A stretch of DNA of 64,000 nucleotides from Bacteroidota bacterium (lineage in GTDB: Bacteria; Bacteroidota; Bacteroidia; UBA4408). Below are positions 38,855-49,100 of the stretch, piece by piece. The first letter of the stretch is position 1; each line of letters begins with the position of its first letter. The translations under genes and the position numbers were made by a program. The stretch is taken from NCBI GenBank assembly GCA_016721765.1, contig JADKHO010000001.1:1662001-1726000 (forward strand), in the 5' to 3' direction. The notes beneath the pieces were generated by a model. That model did no database searches and was not told where the DNA came from. It worked only from the letters and a program-made list of their open reading frames with translations.

Positions 38855-39826
38855 ATGAAAAGAGTATTAATTACAGGAGCAGCAGGTTTTTTAGGATCGC
38901 ATTTGTGTGATCGATTTATAAAGGAAGGGTACAGTGTGGTGGGCATGGATAACTTGATAACCGGTGATTTGCGAAATATCGAGCACTTGTTTAAGCTTGC
39001 CAACTTTGAGTTCTATCATCACGATGTTTCAAAATTTGTGCATGTACCCGGTGATTTACACTATATCCTACATTTTGCATCACCGGCAAGTCCTATCGAT
39101 TATTTAAAAATCCCAATTCAAACCTTAAAAGTTGGTTCACTTGGTACACACAATTTGTTGGGCTTAGCAAAAGCAAAAGGAGCGAGGATGTTAATTGCTT
39201 CCACCAGCGAAGTGTATGGAGACCCCATGGTTCATCCGCAAACGGAAGATTATTGGGGCAATGTTAACCCAATAGGTCCGCGCGGTGTATACGATGAGGC
39301 AAAACGCTTTCAAGAAGCCATTACAATGGCATATCACACCTATCATAAAGTGGAAACACGCATTGTACGTATTTTCAATACATATGGTCCACGTATGCGT
39401 TTAAACGATGGACGTGTGTTACCGGCTTTTATAGGTCAAGCCTTGCGTGGTGAAGATTTAACCATGTTTGGCGATGGCAGTCAAACCCGCTCGTTTTGTT
39501 ATGTGGATGATTTGGTAGAAGGCATTTACCGATTGTTGTTAAGCGATTATGTTTATCCCGTAAACATTGGTAATCCTGCTGAAATCACCATTAAAGAATT
39601 TGGTGAAGAAATCATTAAGCTTACAGGGACTTCTCAAAAGCTGATATCCAAACCACTTCCGCAAGATGATCCAAAACAGCGTAAACCGGATATTAGCAAA
39701 GCCCGCGAAATTTTAGGATGGGAGCCAAAGGTAAGTCGGGCAGAAGGCCTGAAAATTACTTACGATTATTTTAAATCCCTATCAAAAGAAGAATTATTCA
39801 AAACAGAACACCGCAGTTTTAACTAA
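38855..39826 (+). CDS. uxs: UDP-glucuronate decarboxylase (UDP-xylose synthase)
   Basis: Uxs converts UDP-glucuronate to UDP-xylose. The 323-aa product has the NAD motif GAAGFLGSHLCD, the family-typical HFASPASPIDYLK, STSEVYGDP, active-site YDEAKR (Tyr-x3-Lys), and RIFNTYGPRM followed by DGRVLPAFI. The decarboxylase, not an epimerase, is indicated by ASPASP and the YDEAKRF / RMRLNDGRV segments. The start at 38855 (MKRVLITGAAGF) is preferred over 38834. Ugd, which makes its substrate, lies 87 bases upstream. The next gene starts three bases after its stop. Confidence 0.93.
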   Translation: MKRVLITGAAGFLGSHLCDRFIKEGYSVVGMDNLITGDLRNIEHLFKLANFEFYHHDVSKFVHVPGDLHYILHFASPASPIDYLKIPIQTLKVGSLGTHNLLGLAKAKGARMLIASTSEVYGDPMVHPQTEDYWGNVNPIGPRGVYDEAKRFQEAITMAYHTYHKVETRIVRIFNTYGPRMRLNDGRVLPAFIGQALRGEDLTMFGDGSQTRSFCYVDDLVEGIYRLLLSDYVYPVNIGNPAEITIKEFGEEIIKLTGTSQKLISKPLPQDDPKQRKPDISKAREILGWEPKVSRAEGLKITYDYFKSLSKEELFKTEHRSFN

Positions 39827-39829
39827 GCC

Positions 39830-40411
39830 ATGGAAAAAGAGTATTCAGTGCACGAATCTGCTTATGTGGACGAAGGTTGCCGAATCGGAAGGGGAACAAA
39901 AATTTGGCATTTTTCGCATATCATGTCGAATTGTGTGTTGGGTGAAAATTGTAACATTGGACAAAATGTTGTGATCTCACCCGGAGTGGTGCTGGGCAAA
40001 AATGTGAAGGTTCAAAATAATGTTTCCATTTATACCGGCGTTACTTGTGAGGATGATGTTTTTCTAGGACCTTCTATGGTATTTACCAATGTGATTAATC
40101 CGCGCAGTGCAATCAACCGCAAGAGTGAATATGCTAAAACGCATGTTGGAAGAGGTGCTTCAATTGGGGCAAATGCAACGATTGTGTGTGGGCATAACAT
40201 TGGCGCGTATGCTTTTATTGGTGCCGGTGCTGTAGTAACCAAGCATGTTCCTGCTTTTTCGTTATGGGTGGGTAACCCTGCAAAGCAATTGGGTTGGATA
40301 AGTGAATATGGGCATCGCTTAAAGTTTGATGCCGCCGGATTTGCTGTATGCCCGGAATCCAAGCAAAAATATGTATTTTCAAATAAAGCCGTTACGAAGG
40401 CTGAAGATTGA
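39830..40411 (+). CDS. Left-handed beta-helix acyltransferase, WbpD/WlbB-like N-acetyltransferase
   Basis: The 193-aa product is a hexapeptide-repeat acetyltransferase. It has repeated [LIV]-G-x4 turns (IGRGTKIWHFSHIM, LGENCNIGQNVVIS, IGANATIVCGHNIG), catalytic-region HFSHI, and FIGAGAVVTKHVPAFSLWVGNPAKQLGWISEYG. The closest functional class I recognise is WbpD/WlbB, which acetylates the 3-amino group of UDP-GlcNAc3NA using acetyl-CoA. The start is three bases after the uxs stop, so translation is probably coupled. With the WlbA-like gene 38 bases downstream, the context supports the assignment. Confidence 0.88.
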   Translation: MEKEYSVHESAYVDEGCRIGRGTKIWHFSHIMSNCVLGENCNIGQNVVISPGVVLGKNVKVQNNVSIYTGVTCEDDVFLGPSMVFTNVINPRSAINRKSEYAKTHVGRGASIGANATIVCGHNIGAYAFIGAGAVVTKHVPAFSLWVGNPAKQLGWISEYGHRLKFDAAGFAVCPESKQKYVFSNKAVTKAED

Positions 40412-40449
40412 AATCAAATAAATAAAATTTCTTTAGCGAAAATTTAATA

Positions 40450-41463
40450 GTGGATAAAAAAATAAAATTTGCAATTGTTGGGCAAGGTCACATTGGGAAA
40501 CGACATGCTGAAATGGTGCGTAGAAATCCCGAAGCTCAATTAATTGCAGTTTGTGACACCGCTCCAAAAGAAAGCCTTGGGCTCGCTAATTTGGAGGTTC
40601 CTTTTTATGCTTCAATTGAAGATTTGATAGCAGCCGGACACGAAATAGATGTGATTAGTGTATGCACTCCCAATGGCTTACATGCGAAACATTCATTGCT
40701 TGCCTTGGAAAATAAAATGCATGTAGTGTGTGAAAAGCCAATGGCATTGCACAAATCCGATTGTGAAGCCTTAATTTACAAGGCGCTTCAAATGCACAAA
40801 AATTTGTTTTGTGTGATGCAAAACAGGTATTCACCACCCTCTGTTTGGATTAAAGAAATAATTGAAAATAACATACTGGGTGAAGTGTTTATGGTGCAGC
40901 TAAATTGTTTTTGGAACCGCGATGATCGCTATTACAAAGCCGGCAATTGGAAAGGGAATAATGAACTTGATGGGGGAACTTTGTTTACACAGTTTTCGCA
41001 TTTTATCGACATCATGTATTGGCTGTTTGGCGATATAAAAGACATTCAAGCAAAATTCAATGATTTTACACACAAGCATTCTACTGATTTTGAAGATTCG
41101 GGTTTGGTGAATTTTAATTTTGTGAATGGAGGCATGGGAAGCATTAGTTATTCGACCGCTATTTGGGATATTAACTTGGAAAGCAGTATGACCGTAATCG
41201 GAAAAAACGGAAGTGTGAAAATTGGCGGGCAATATATGAATGAAGTGGAGTATTGTCACATCAAAGACTATACAATGCCGGAACTTCCGCCTTCAAATCC
41301 GGCCAACGATTATGGAACTTATAAGGGTTCGGCTGCGAATCACCATTTTATTATTGAGAATGTGGTAGACACTTTAAAAGATAGAACCACCATCACTACC
41401 AATGCATTAGAAGGTTTAAAAGTGGTTGATATAATAGAAAGAATTTATGCTTTGCGTAATTAA
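40450..41463 (+). CDS. Gfo/Idh/MocA oxidoreductase, WlbA/WbpB-like (UDP-GlcNAcA 3-dehydrogenase)
   Basis: WlbA/WbpB oxidises C3 of UDP-GlcNAcA to the 3-keto form used by the aminotransferase. The 337-aa product starts with GTG at 40450 and has the NAD motif GQGHIGKRHAEM, VCEKPMAL (the family EKP motif), and QNRYSPPSVW, GGTLFTQFSHFID typical of WlbA. Length and order are normal. It lies between the acetyltransferase and the UDP-GlcNAc dehydrogenase of the same pathway. No ATG gives a full N-terminus, so GTG is the likely start. Confidence 0.9.
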   Translation: MDKKIKFAIVGQGHIGKRHAEMVRRNPEAQLIAVCDTAPKESLGLANLEVPFYASIEDLIAAGHEIDVISVCTPNGLHAKHSLLALENKMHVVCEKPMALHKSDCEALIYKALQMHKNLFCVMQNRYSPPSVWIKEIIENNILGEVFMVQLNCFWNRDDRYYKAGNWKGNNELDGGTLFTQFSHFIDIMYWLFGDIKDIQAKFNDFTHKHSTDFEDSGLVNFNFVNGGMGSISYSTAIWDINLESSMTVIGKNGSVKIGGQYMNEVEYCHIKDYTMPELPPSNPANDYGTYKGSAANHHFIIENVVDTLKDRTTITTNALEGLKVVDIIERIYALRN

Positions 41464-41469
41464 TTTTGA

Positions 41470-41477
41470 TATTTTTG
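41470..41477 (+). promoter_or_regulatory. Putative -7 box (TATTTTTG) of the UDP-GlcNAc dehydrogenase gene
   Basis: TATTTTTG is an exact TAnnTTTG match just after the stop of the previous gene and 81 bases before the ATG at 41558. It suggests an internal promoter in the cluster. Confidence 0.4.
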
Positions 41478-41557
41478 AAACCTCTGCTAAAAAACACAGT
41501 TAAAGTACCTCGATTAAAAAGAACAAACACAATTAAATCTCAATTCTAAACACTATT

Positions 41558-42850
41558 ATGATACACGAAAAACTAGTAAAAAAAGAAGCTAAACTTGCAT
41601 TAATTGGTTTAGGTTATGTTGGATTGCCAATTGCTCTGGCATTTGCGAAAAAATTTAAAGTAATCGGTTTTGACATCAATGAATCGCGAGTTCAAATGAT
41701 GAAAAACAAAGTTGACCCAAGCGAAGAATTGCCGGCAGAAGCATTTGAAGGTTGTGATATTGAATTTACCTCCTCTTTGGATGTTTTAAAGCAAGCTAAT
41801 TTTTTTATTGTTGCTGTGCCTACTCCTATTGATGACGCTAATTTGCCGGATTTGAAACCCTTAATTGGCGCATCCACAACAGTTGGAAAAGTGTTAAAGA
41901 AAGGTGATTATGTAGTGTATGAATCAACTGTGTATCCGGGTTGTACCGAAGAAGATTGTATTCCTGTGTTGGAACAACTTTCGGGATTGAAATTTAAAAC
42001 CGATTTCAAAGTAGGTTACTCTCCGGAGCGAATTAATCCGGGCGATAAGGAACATACCATTACAAAAATTTTAAAAGTAGTATCTGGTTGTGATGAAGAA
42101 TCATTGGATCAGGTTTCTAAAGTTTACGAAAGTATAATTGAGCCGGGTGTTCACCGTGCTTCTTCGATGAAAGTGGCTGAAGCTGCAAAGATTATTGAAA
42201 ACTCTCAGCGCGATTTAAATATTGCTTTTATGAATGAGCTTTCAATCATTTTTAGCCGCATGGGAATCAATACCTATGAGGTATTGGAAGCAGCAGGAAC
42301 CAAATGGAATTTCTTAAAATTTTCGCCGGGCTTGGTAGGTGGCCATTGTATTGGTGTGGACCCGTATTACTTAACGCATAAAGCAGAAGCATTGGGTTAC
42401 CACGCACGCATTATTAACAGTGGTCGTTATGTAAACGATTCAATGGGTGCTTACATTGCTAAATCAACCGTTAAAAAAATTATTGCTGCGCGTAAAGATC
42501 TTACAAAATCAGTTGTATTGGTAATGGGCGCTACATTTAAAGAAAATGTAAGTGATATTCGTAACTCTAAAGTTGCTGATGTGATTAAGGAGTTTAAATC
42601 ATTTGGTGTAACTGTTGAGGTGGTTGATCCTTATGCAGCTTCAAAAGATCTTCAGCACGAATATGGCTTTGGCTTAGAAGAGAAGATTGGCAAGGGCTAT
42701 GACGCAGTTGTAGTTGCCGTAAATCATAAAGATTATGAAAAGCATGATGAAAATTATTTCAAATCCATTTTATCTGATGGAGGGGTGCTGGTTGACATCA
42801 AAGGGATGTATCGTAATAAAATTAAAAACATTCCTTACTGGAGCTTGTAA
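41558..42850 (+). CDS. UDP-N-acetylhexosamine 6-dehydrogenase, WbpA/TviB-like
   Basis: The 430-aa product is a nucleotide-sugar dehydrogenase with NAD motif LIGLGYVGLPIALAF, VAVPTPIDD, ESTVYPGCTEE, YSPERINPGDKEHT and the catalytic Cys in GGHCIGVDPYYL (Cys264). The SPERINPGD and GVDPYYL motifs place it with the UDP-GlcNAc/GalNAc dehydrogenases (WbpA, TviB, WbpO), not with Ugd. WlbA/B/C-like neighbours favour UDP-GlcNAc as substrate. It is the last gene of the cluster, followed by a strong terminator. No epimerase, glycosyltransferase or flippase gene is in the window. Confidence 0.92.
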   Translation: MIHEKLVKKEAKLALIGLGYVGLPIALAFAKKFKVIGFDINESRVQMMKNKVDPSEELPAEAFEGCDIEFTSSLDVLKQANFFIVAVPTPIDDANLPDLKPLIGASTTVGKVLKKGDYVVYESTVYPGCTEEDCIPVLEQLSGLKFKTDFKVGYSPERINPGDKEHTITKILKVVSGCDEESLDQVSKVYESIIEPGVHRASSMKVAEAAKIIENSQRDLNIAFMNELSIIFSRMGINTYEVLEAAGTKWNFLKFSPGLVGGHCIGVDPYYLTHKAEALGYHARIINSGRYVNDSMGAYIAKSTVKKIIAARKDLTKSVVLVMGATFKENVSDIRNSKVADVIKEFKSFGVTVEVVDPYAASKDLQHEYGFGLEEKIGKGYDAVVVAVNHKDYEKHDENYFKSILSDGGVLVDIKGMYRNKIKNIPYWSL

Positions 42851-42870
42851 TAGATAAATACTTATCTAAA

Positions 42871-42909
42871 AGCCGACTCAGAATTGATTTTCTGAGTCGG
42901 CTTTTTATT
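42871..42909 (+). terminator. Rho-independent terminator of the nucleotide-sugar cluster
   Basis: An 11-bp perfect stem, AGCCGACTCAG (42871-42881) with CTGAGTCGGCT (42892-42902), carries a 10-base loop and is followed by TTTTTATTTT. It lies 21 bases after the stop at 42850. Confidence 0.92.
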
Positions 42910-43060
42910 TTGCATTAACTATAATGTTCAACAACGATTTTTAATGTTGTTCAATGTATTTCCTGCTACCAAATTCTTGTTCAAAAAGTGGTAGGATCGC
43001 ATGTAACGACTATGAGACTTGCTGTTTTCAAGAAATTATTAATTCGGTATTTAATACATA

Positions 43061-43097
43061 AAAAAAGAGTCTGTCTCATTGGAGACAGACTCTTTTT
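43061..43097. terminator. Bidirectional terminator for the 2136-aa T9SS gene
   Basis: A 13-bp perfect stem, AAGAGTCTGTCTC (43065-43077) with GAGACAGACTCTT (43082-43094), has a four-base loop, A-rich sequence before and T-rich sequence after. It lies 19 bases past the stop (43116) of the minus-strand gene. The 150 bases between it and the previous terminator hold nothing recognisable. Confidence 0.9.
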
Positions 43098-43115
43098 AAA
43101 ACAAATGACTTTACC

Positions 43116-46100
43116 TTATTTCACTACAAATTTCACGCGGTAAACGTTTCCATTGATTTGCGCTTCGGCCATGTAAACTCCTGCTGCTAATTGCATTTCA
43201 GGTTTAATGGTTAAGATAGCTTCTTCTTTGGTGATAACGTCAGCACTGTAAACTTTGTCGCCAATCATGTTGAAAATTCTTACTTGAACTTTTTCGTTGG
43301 CAGCTGTAATTCCTTGTAATTCGAGGGCAAATTGTTGATTTACAGTTGCAGGATTTGGATATACACTTAAATTAAGTGCCCCTTCAACAGCTTCAACTCC
43401 TTCGCTGGCAAATGGTGAGTAACGTGGCACAGTTGCCCCTGTTGTAAAGGTACAAACTGGTCCGTATGCACTCCATTCTCCTGCATAGTATGCTACTTCG
43501 ATAGTATAAGTTGCATTAGGCAACATGTTTTGATATCCACAGCACACTAAAGTACGTGATAAGCTGAACGAGTTGTTTGAGTTATAGTTGTATACTACTT
43601 TTGAGTAAGGCACTCCACCTACATTTGTAATGCGGTAGGAATACAAACTTGCTCCCGGTACTGCAGTACAGAAAATGGTGCTGCTAAATTGCCCAGGACT
43701 AAGCGTAGTTCCACAGATGCCAAGCACTGAGGTTGATGGAGCAGCCGGTGTGATTACAGTACAAGGAGTTCCATAATTTAACCAAACTCCACCTACATAA
43801 GCTTTAACACGCACTGAAAAAGTAGTACCATATTTAACGCCTGCAAGCCAAATCATTCTGAAATCGAGGTTTCCATTGCCACGATATACAGTAGCAGTAG
43901 TAAATCCTGGAGCACTAAATTCATATTGATAATTCGTAGCACCGGTAACTCCGCCAATGAAAAACTGATCGTTGAGCGATGATAAAGAAACGTTACAGTT
44001 GGTCAATGTAGTAGTTGGAGTTGCAGCGGTTAAATCGAGCTTACAAGTAGTACCATAAGGACCCCATTCTCCCGGACGATTTCCATAAGTAACACCAGTT
44101 TTTCCAACTAAAGCACGTGTTTGAACATCGTAACTGAATCCAAAACGTACGCGGTCAACTAGTGGCGATGATTGGTATGCCCAAACTAAACGGAAGTCGA
44201 GGTTACCACTTGAACGTTGCCAAGTGTGATCATAGTCATATGCACCACCCGGCACATCTTCCACAATGCGATACATATAATCATTAGCACCCGATAATGA
44301 ATCTGTTAAGATACGATCATTAAGGTCGGAGATTACATAATCGCAAGGACCTGCAACAGTTGCAGGATTGTTACGTAATTTAATTGTAGGGAAAGCACCT
44401 AATGATACCGGGCATGAAGGACCATAAGGACTCCAAACACCATTTTTGAAGGAAGCAACTTGCACATTATAAGTGTATCCATAAATCACACCCGGAGCCC
44501 ATTTTAAGCGGTAGTCAGGGTTTGAGTTATTACGATAGTGTTCGAAATTGTATCCGGCTTGACCGCCAGTTCCTACAATTTTAAAACGGTAATTGGTAGC
44601 ACCTGCAATTGGAGTAACAAAAATTTGATCATACATACTTGGTATAGTAGTACAATATACAGGATTAATTTGTGGTACGGGTACCTCACTGATAGTAACA
44701 TCATCAATATACAAACTTCCTTGATTAGGCTGACTAGTTGCACGGAAACCAAAATAAATTACACCGGTAAAAGGGGCAAGATAATCTGTTCCGGTTTTTT
44801 GAGTATACACCATACTGTTGGTAGAAAACAAATCGGCAGAAGAACCACTCATAGTAGAAGCATCCGGTAAAGTTGCAATGCGCATTTCATAAGTCTCGGT
44901 AAATGCACCTGTTGCAGTTCTGTCGTACCAGCTGGCGCGATAAACTTTACCAATTGTTACATTAATTGGAACAGTAAAGAAATAATCATCTAATGGATTG
45001 GTATTGTCAGGATTTTTATCAATGCGCATGTGGTTTGCACCTGTTCTTGGTGCAGCAGTTGAAGTATACCAAAGACTTGTTCCTAATTGATCACCATTCT
45101 CAACGGTAACACCACATGGTAAAGCTGGAGCAATAACTCCTTCGCCACCCAAAGTGTAAGTAACCGCTGGTAATACATTTGTAGCTACCACCGGTGTAAC
45201 CGATTGTGATGGTCCTGAATTAAATGTACCAATAGTACATCCAACAGCATCGCCAAAATCATTAAAAGGTATTACCTGATAGTAATATGGAATATTTGGG
45301 TCCAAAGTTGGCAAGGTGTAACTTAAAGCGCTTCCAATTGCCGGCTCATATACAATGAAATCCGTCATTGGATTATCTTTGGCAACATATACTTTATAAG
45401 ATGCACAAGGTCCGGCTGTATTCCAAGAAAGTGATGTAGCCGTGATACATGCAGTGTTATTGGGAGTAACTGTAACACAAGAAGGTGCTAAACCACCCGC
45501 TGCAGAGAAAGAGAAATCATCAATAGCTAAACCGTCGTCACTTCCCACCTCATCTGCATCGTCCCAACGAATAACTAGTGTTTGGCCGGGAGCCCAGGTA
45601 CCAACACAAAAAGTAGCAGTTTTTGCAGAACGATTTGCAGCTTGATTTCCATCAAGTGATGCTCCTAAACCTCCATGAACTAAATTACTAAAATTAAGGT
45701 CAGATACTGCAGTAAAGGAGCCGGTCGAAATATCAGTTCCTCCTACTTGATAACTGAACGATAGGGTATTTTGGTTTGTACTTCCACCGTCTCTCCATTG
45801 TTCGCCTGTATAAGAAATTGTAATTTCAGATAATGGTCCACCAGAAGTATTTGTAATAATAGCACCTAAACGAGAAATAACCTGACCACCTGCTAATGAG
45901 CCGAGTGCTCTATCGTTAGAAGCGGTAGTTCCATAACTATAAGCAGAGGCGGTTGTTCCAATTCCATTATCGATTGCAAATTTAGCATCTAAACCGGCGC
46001 CATTGGCTTTAGCAAACTGCCATCCGTTGGTTGAGCCTGCACTTAAAGGAGGAGCAACTGTAAAAAACGGACCAACGCCTTTTCCGGTATAGTCAGCTGA

Positions 46101-49100
46101 ACCAGCTAAAGGTAAACTATTAAAGTTTTGAGTATAGGTACCTCCACTGTATGGAATAGGAGCGGGAATGGTTGCATTCGCGATTCCTGGAGTTGCTCTG
46201 TAATTAACTGTTCCGGCAGTTCCATTGTATTCGTAAACTGCAAAATGATAGGTAGATCCGCTGGTAAGGTTGGTAACCGTAACAGTTGTACCAGAGCCAT
46301 CATAAACTATCTTATTGCCACTTCCTTGATCAACAGCATTTCCAAAATCGCTGTCCACACCACTTGGTGCTGTACCATCAGTTGGTACAAATGAAACAGC
46401 AGCACCTTCACGAGCCACAACAATTCTATTGGCACCATTGCCCGCCAGAAAATTCACTATTGCAGTGCTGGTAGTAAGGTTGGCAATGCTAACAACAGAC
46501 GAAATGGTAGGTTCAGCAGCGGAAGTAGTACCTGAAACAGCTTCATTTTTAGTAACTGCACCGGTACTAGTATGTGCAATATTAGCGCTATGCGGTCCAG
46601 GTGTACCTGGCGCGTATCGAACAAAAATAGTTGTAGGTGCTACAGTTACACCTACTGGGGTAATATCCAAAGTATTTGGATTGGCCACCCATGTTATTTC
46701 ATCTAAAGAAACTTCAAAATTAACAGGAGGAGCAATTTGCAAATCAGCAGTTAAATCAGATCCTTCAACAGTATAAGTTTGTGATGGAGTACTTTGCGTT
46801 CCAACACCAGTCAAAAAGGATGTAAGTGAACCACTTAAGGTAATGGTAGGTGTAGCAGGAGCATCAATAGTAATATTGCCACTTGTTCCGGCTGTTAAAA
46901 CATCACCGGCGGTTCGGGTTGCGGTAATAGTAATTGTTTCAATTACGTTATAAGTAACGCCGGTAATTGTTGCCTGATTAGATCCTGCAGCAATCTGACC
47001 TGTTAATGTGCCACCAAGTGCACCGGTTCCGCTTGCAAGCGATATTGTGAAATCGGTAGCCGTTAACACATTTTGAGGAGTGTTAGTTGCATCTTGTGCT
47101 TGCACCGTTACACTAAAATTGGCATTTTGAATTGGGTTGGCAGGGGTAGTGCTTACAACGGCCAATTTGGTAGGTAGGGTTGCTGTAACCAATAAATTAT
47201 CAATAGAAATTTTATCTCGGTTTCCTCCACCAACAATTGCTCCCGCATGGTTGTAAAATCTTAATCTTGCTGTAGGTGAATTTGTGAAGTTAGTTGGTAA
47301 TGGAACTGAAATGGTTCCTGAATTAATTGGACTTGTATTTTGAACATCTAAAATTAGAGCAGCCGGTATTTCTGTAAAAGTAACATTGTCGGTACTCCAA
47401 TATACGCGTAAAGTTGTTGGTCGTGTTCCTGAGCTGTTGTCGATGGCAGCCCAATCAAAACTTAGGTTACCTGCATTTACCCCTGTAAAGTCCATTAAAA
47501 AATCAACGGCAACTGCTTCTTGAACGGCGCCGCTACCTGTTGATAAAAACACCAAGTTTCCGGTGCCAATTTGAACACCACCTGAAAAGCTGGTTGAAAA
47601 AGCAGTGGAAGATTTTGTTGTTCTGATTCCATCATTGGACGAGCCTCCTGGAGTTATTGGATAAGAAGACCATGGGCTAGCACCTGCCCCTGAAGCAAAG
47701 TTTGCTGACCAAGTAGCTACATTGGCAAAGTTTTCGGAATAGGATAAACTTGCCATTGAAACAGGAACAGCATTATTAAGTAGTGTTTTAGTATTGTTAA
47801 TGCCTTGCGTTGTAGTATTATAATTAGAAGTAGCTCCATTTCCATTGTATTCATAAACTGCTACATGATATGTTGTAAAAGCCGAAAGATCTGTAACTGT
47901 TACAGTAGTTCCAGTTCCGTCGTAAATAATTTTTTCTCCAGAGCCCAGGTCGGCTGCAGTTGTATAACTTGCATCTATACCTCCCGGAAGCGTTCCTCCA
48001 TCCGATGGAAAAACAATTACAGCACTATTTGGTTTTATTATTACAAATCTTCTAGCACCATTCCCACCGGTTAAATTAATTTGGATAGAAGATGAAGTAA
48101 TGGTTCCAAAAGTTACTACACTAGAGGAGGTAGGTTCAGTAGCAATTGAGGATCCCGAAACAGATTGGTTTTTAAGGTCGCCTGTAGTAGTGTGAGTTAT
48201 GTCTACTGGGCCAATGCTACCTGCACTTGCGGGATTGTAGCGAACATCAATAGTTGTTAAAGGAACAGTAGTACCAGCCAAATTAATATTGCTTGTAGAA
48301 AATGCATTTACGCCGGTTCGAATTTCAAAATCGGCTGGTGGGTCAATAACAATATCAGTGGCTAAGTTAATACCGCTTACTTGATAACTTTGCACCGCGC
48401 TAGGTGTTCCTACAACAGTAGAGAAAGGTGTTAGAGAGCCGGTTATAGTGATTAAGGGAGCTGCAGCAGCAGCTACCGTGAATGTTGAACTAGTTCCAGA
48501 AGTAAGTACATCGCCTGCAGTTCGAGTAGCGGTAAGACTTACCCCAGCTTCAGCGGTGTTGTATGTTACGGAGTTTAAGGTTATGCTACTGGTTCCTATA
48601 GCTATTGTACCTGAAAAAGTTCCGCCAATAGCACCTGTTCCGCTTGCAACAGAAAGTGTGAAATCGGTTGATGCAACAACATTTCGGGCTACACTTCCTG
48701 CATCTTGTGCTTGAACGGTAACACTAAAATTAGCATTCTCAGTTGGTGAGGCAGGTGAGATGGAAGTGATGGCAAGTTTGGTAGGATTTACAACCATGGC
48801 AGTAGCCGTAACAGTTACGTCATCAATCGAAATTTTATCTCTACTTCCAGCACCGGTAACAGTTCCAGCATGGTTGTAAAACCGAAGACGAGCTGTTGAA
48901 ACATTATTAAAAGCACTTGGTAAGGCCACCGCAGTAATGGAACCTGAATTTACAGTTTGAACATCTAAGACTTGTGCAGCTGCAATTTCAGTGAAAGTCA
49001 CGTTGTCGGTACTCCAAAAAATGCGCAAGGAGGTTGGTCGAGTGCCGGATGAATTATCAACTGCAGCCCAATTGTAACTTAATGTTCCTGCATTTACACC

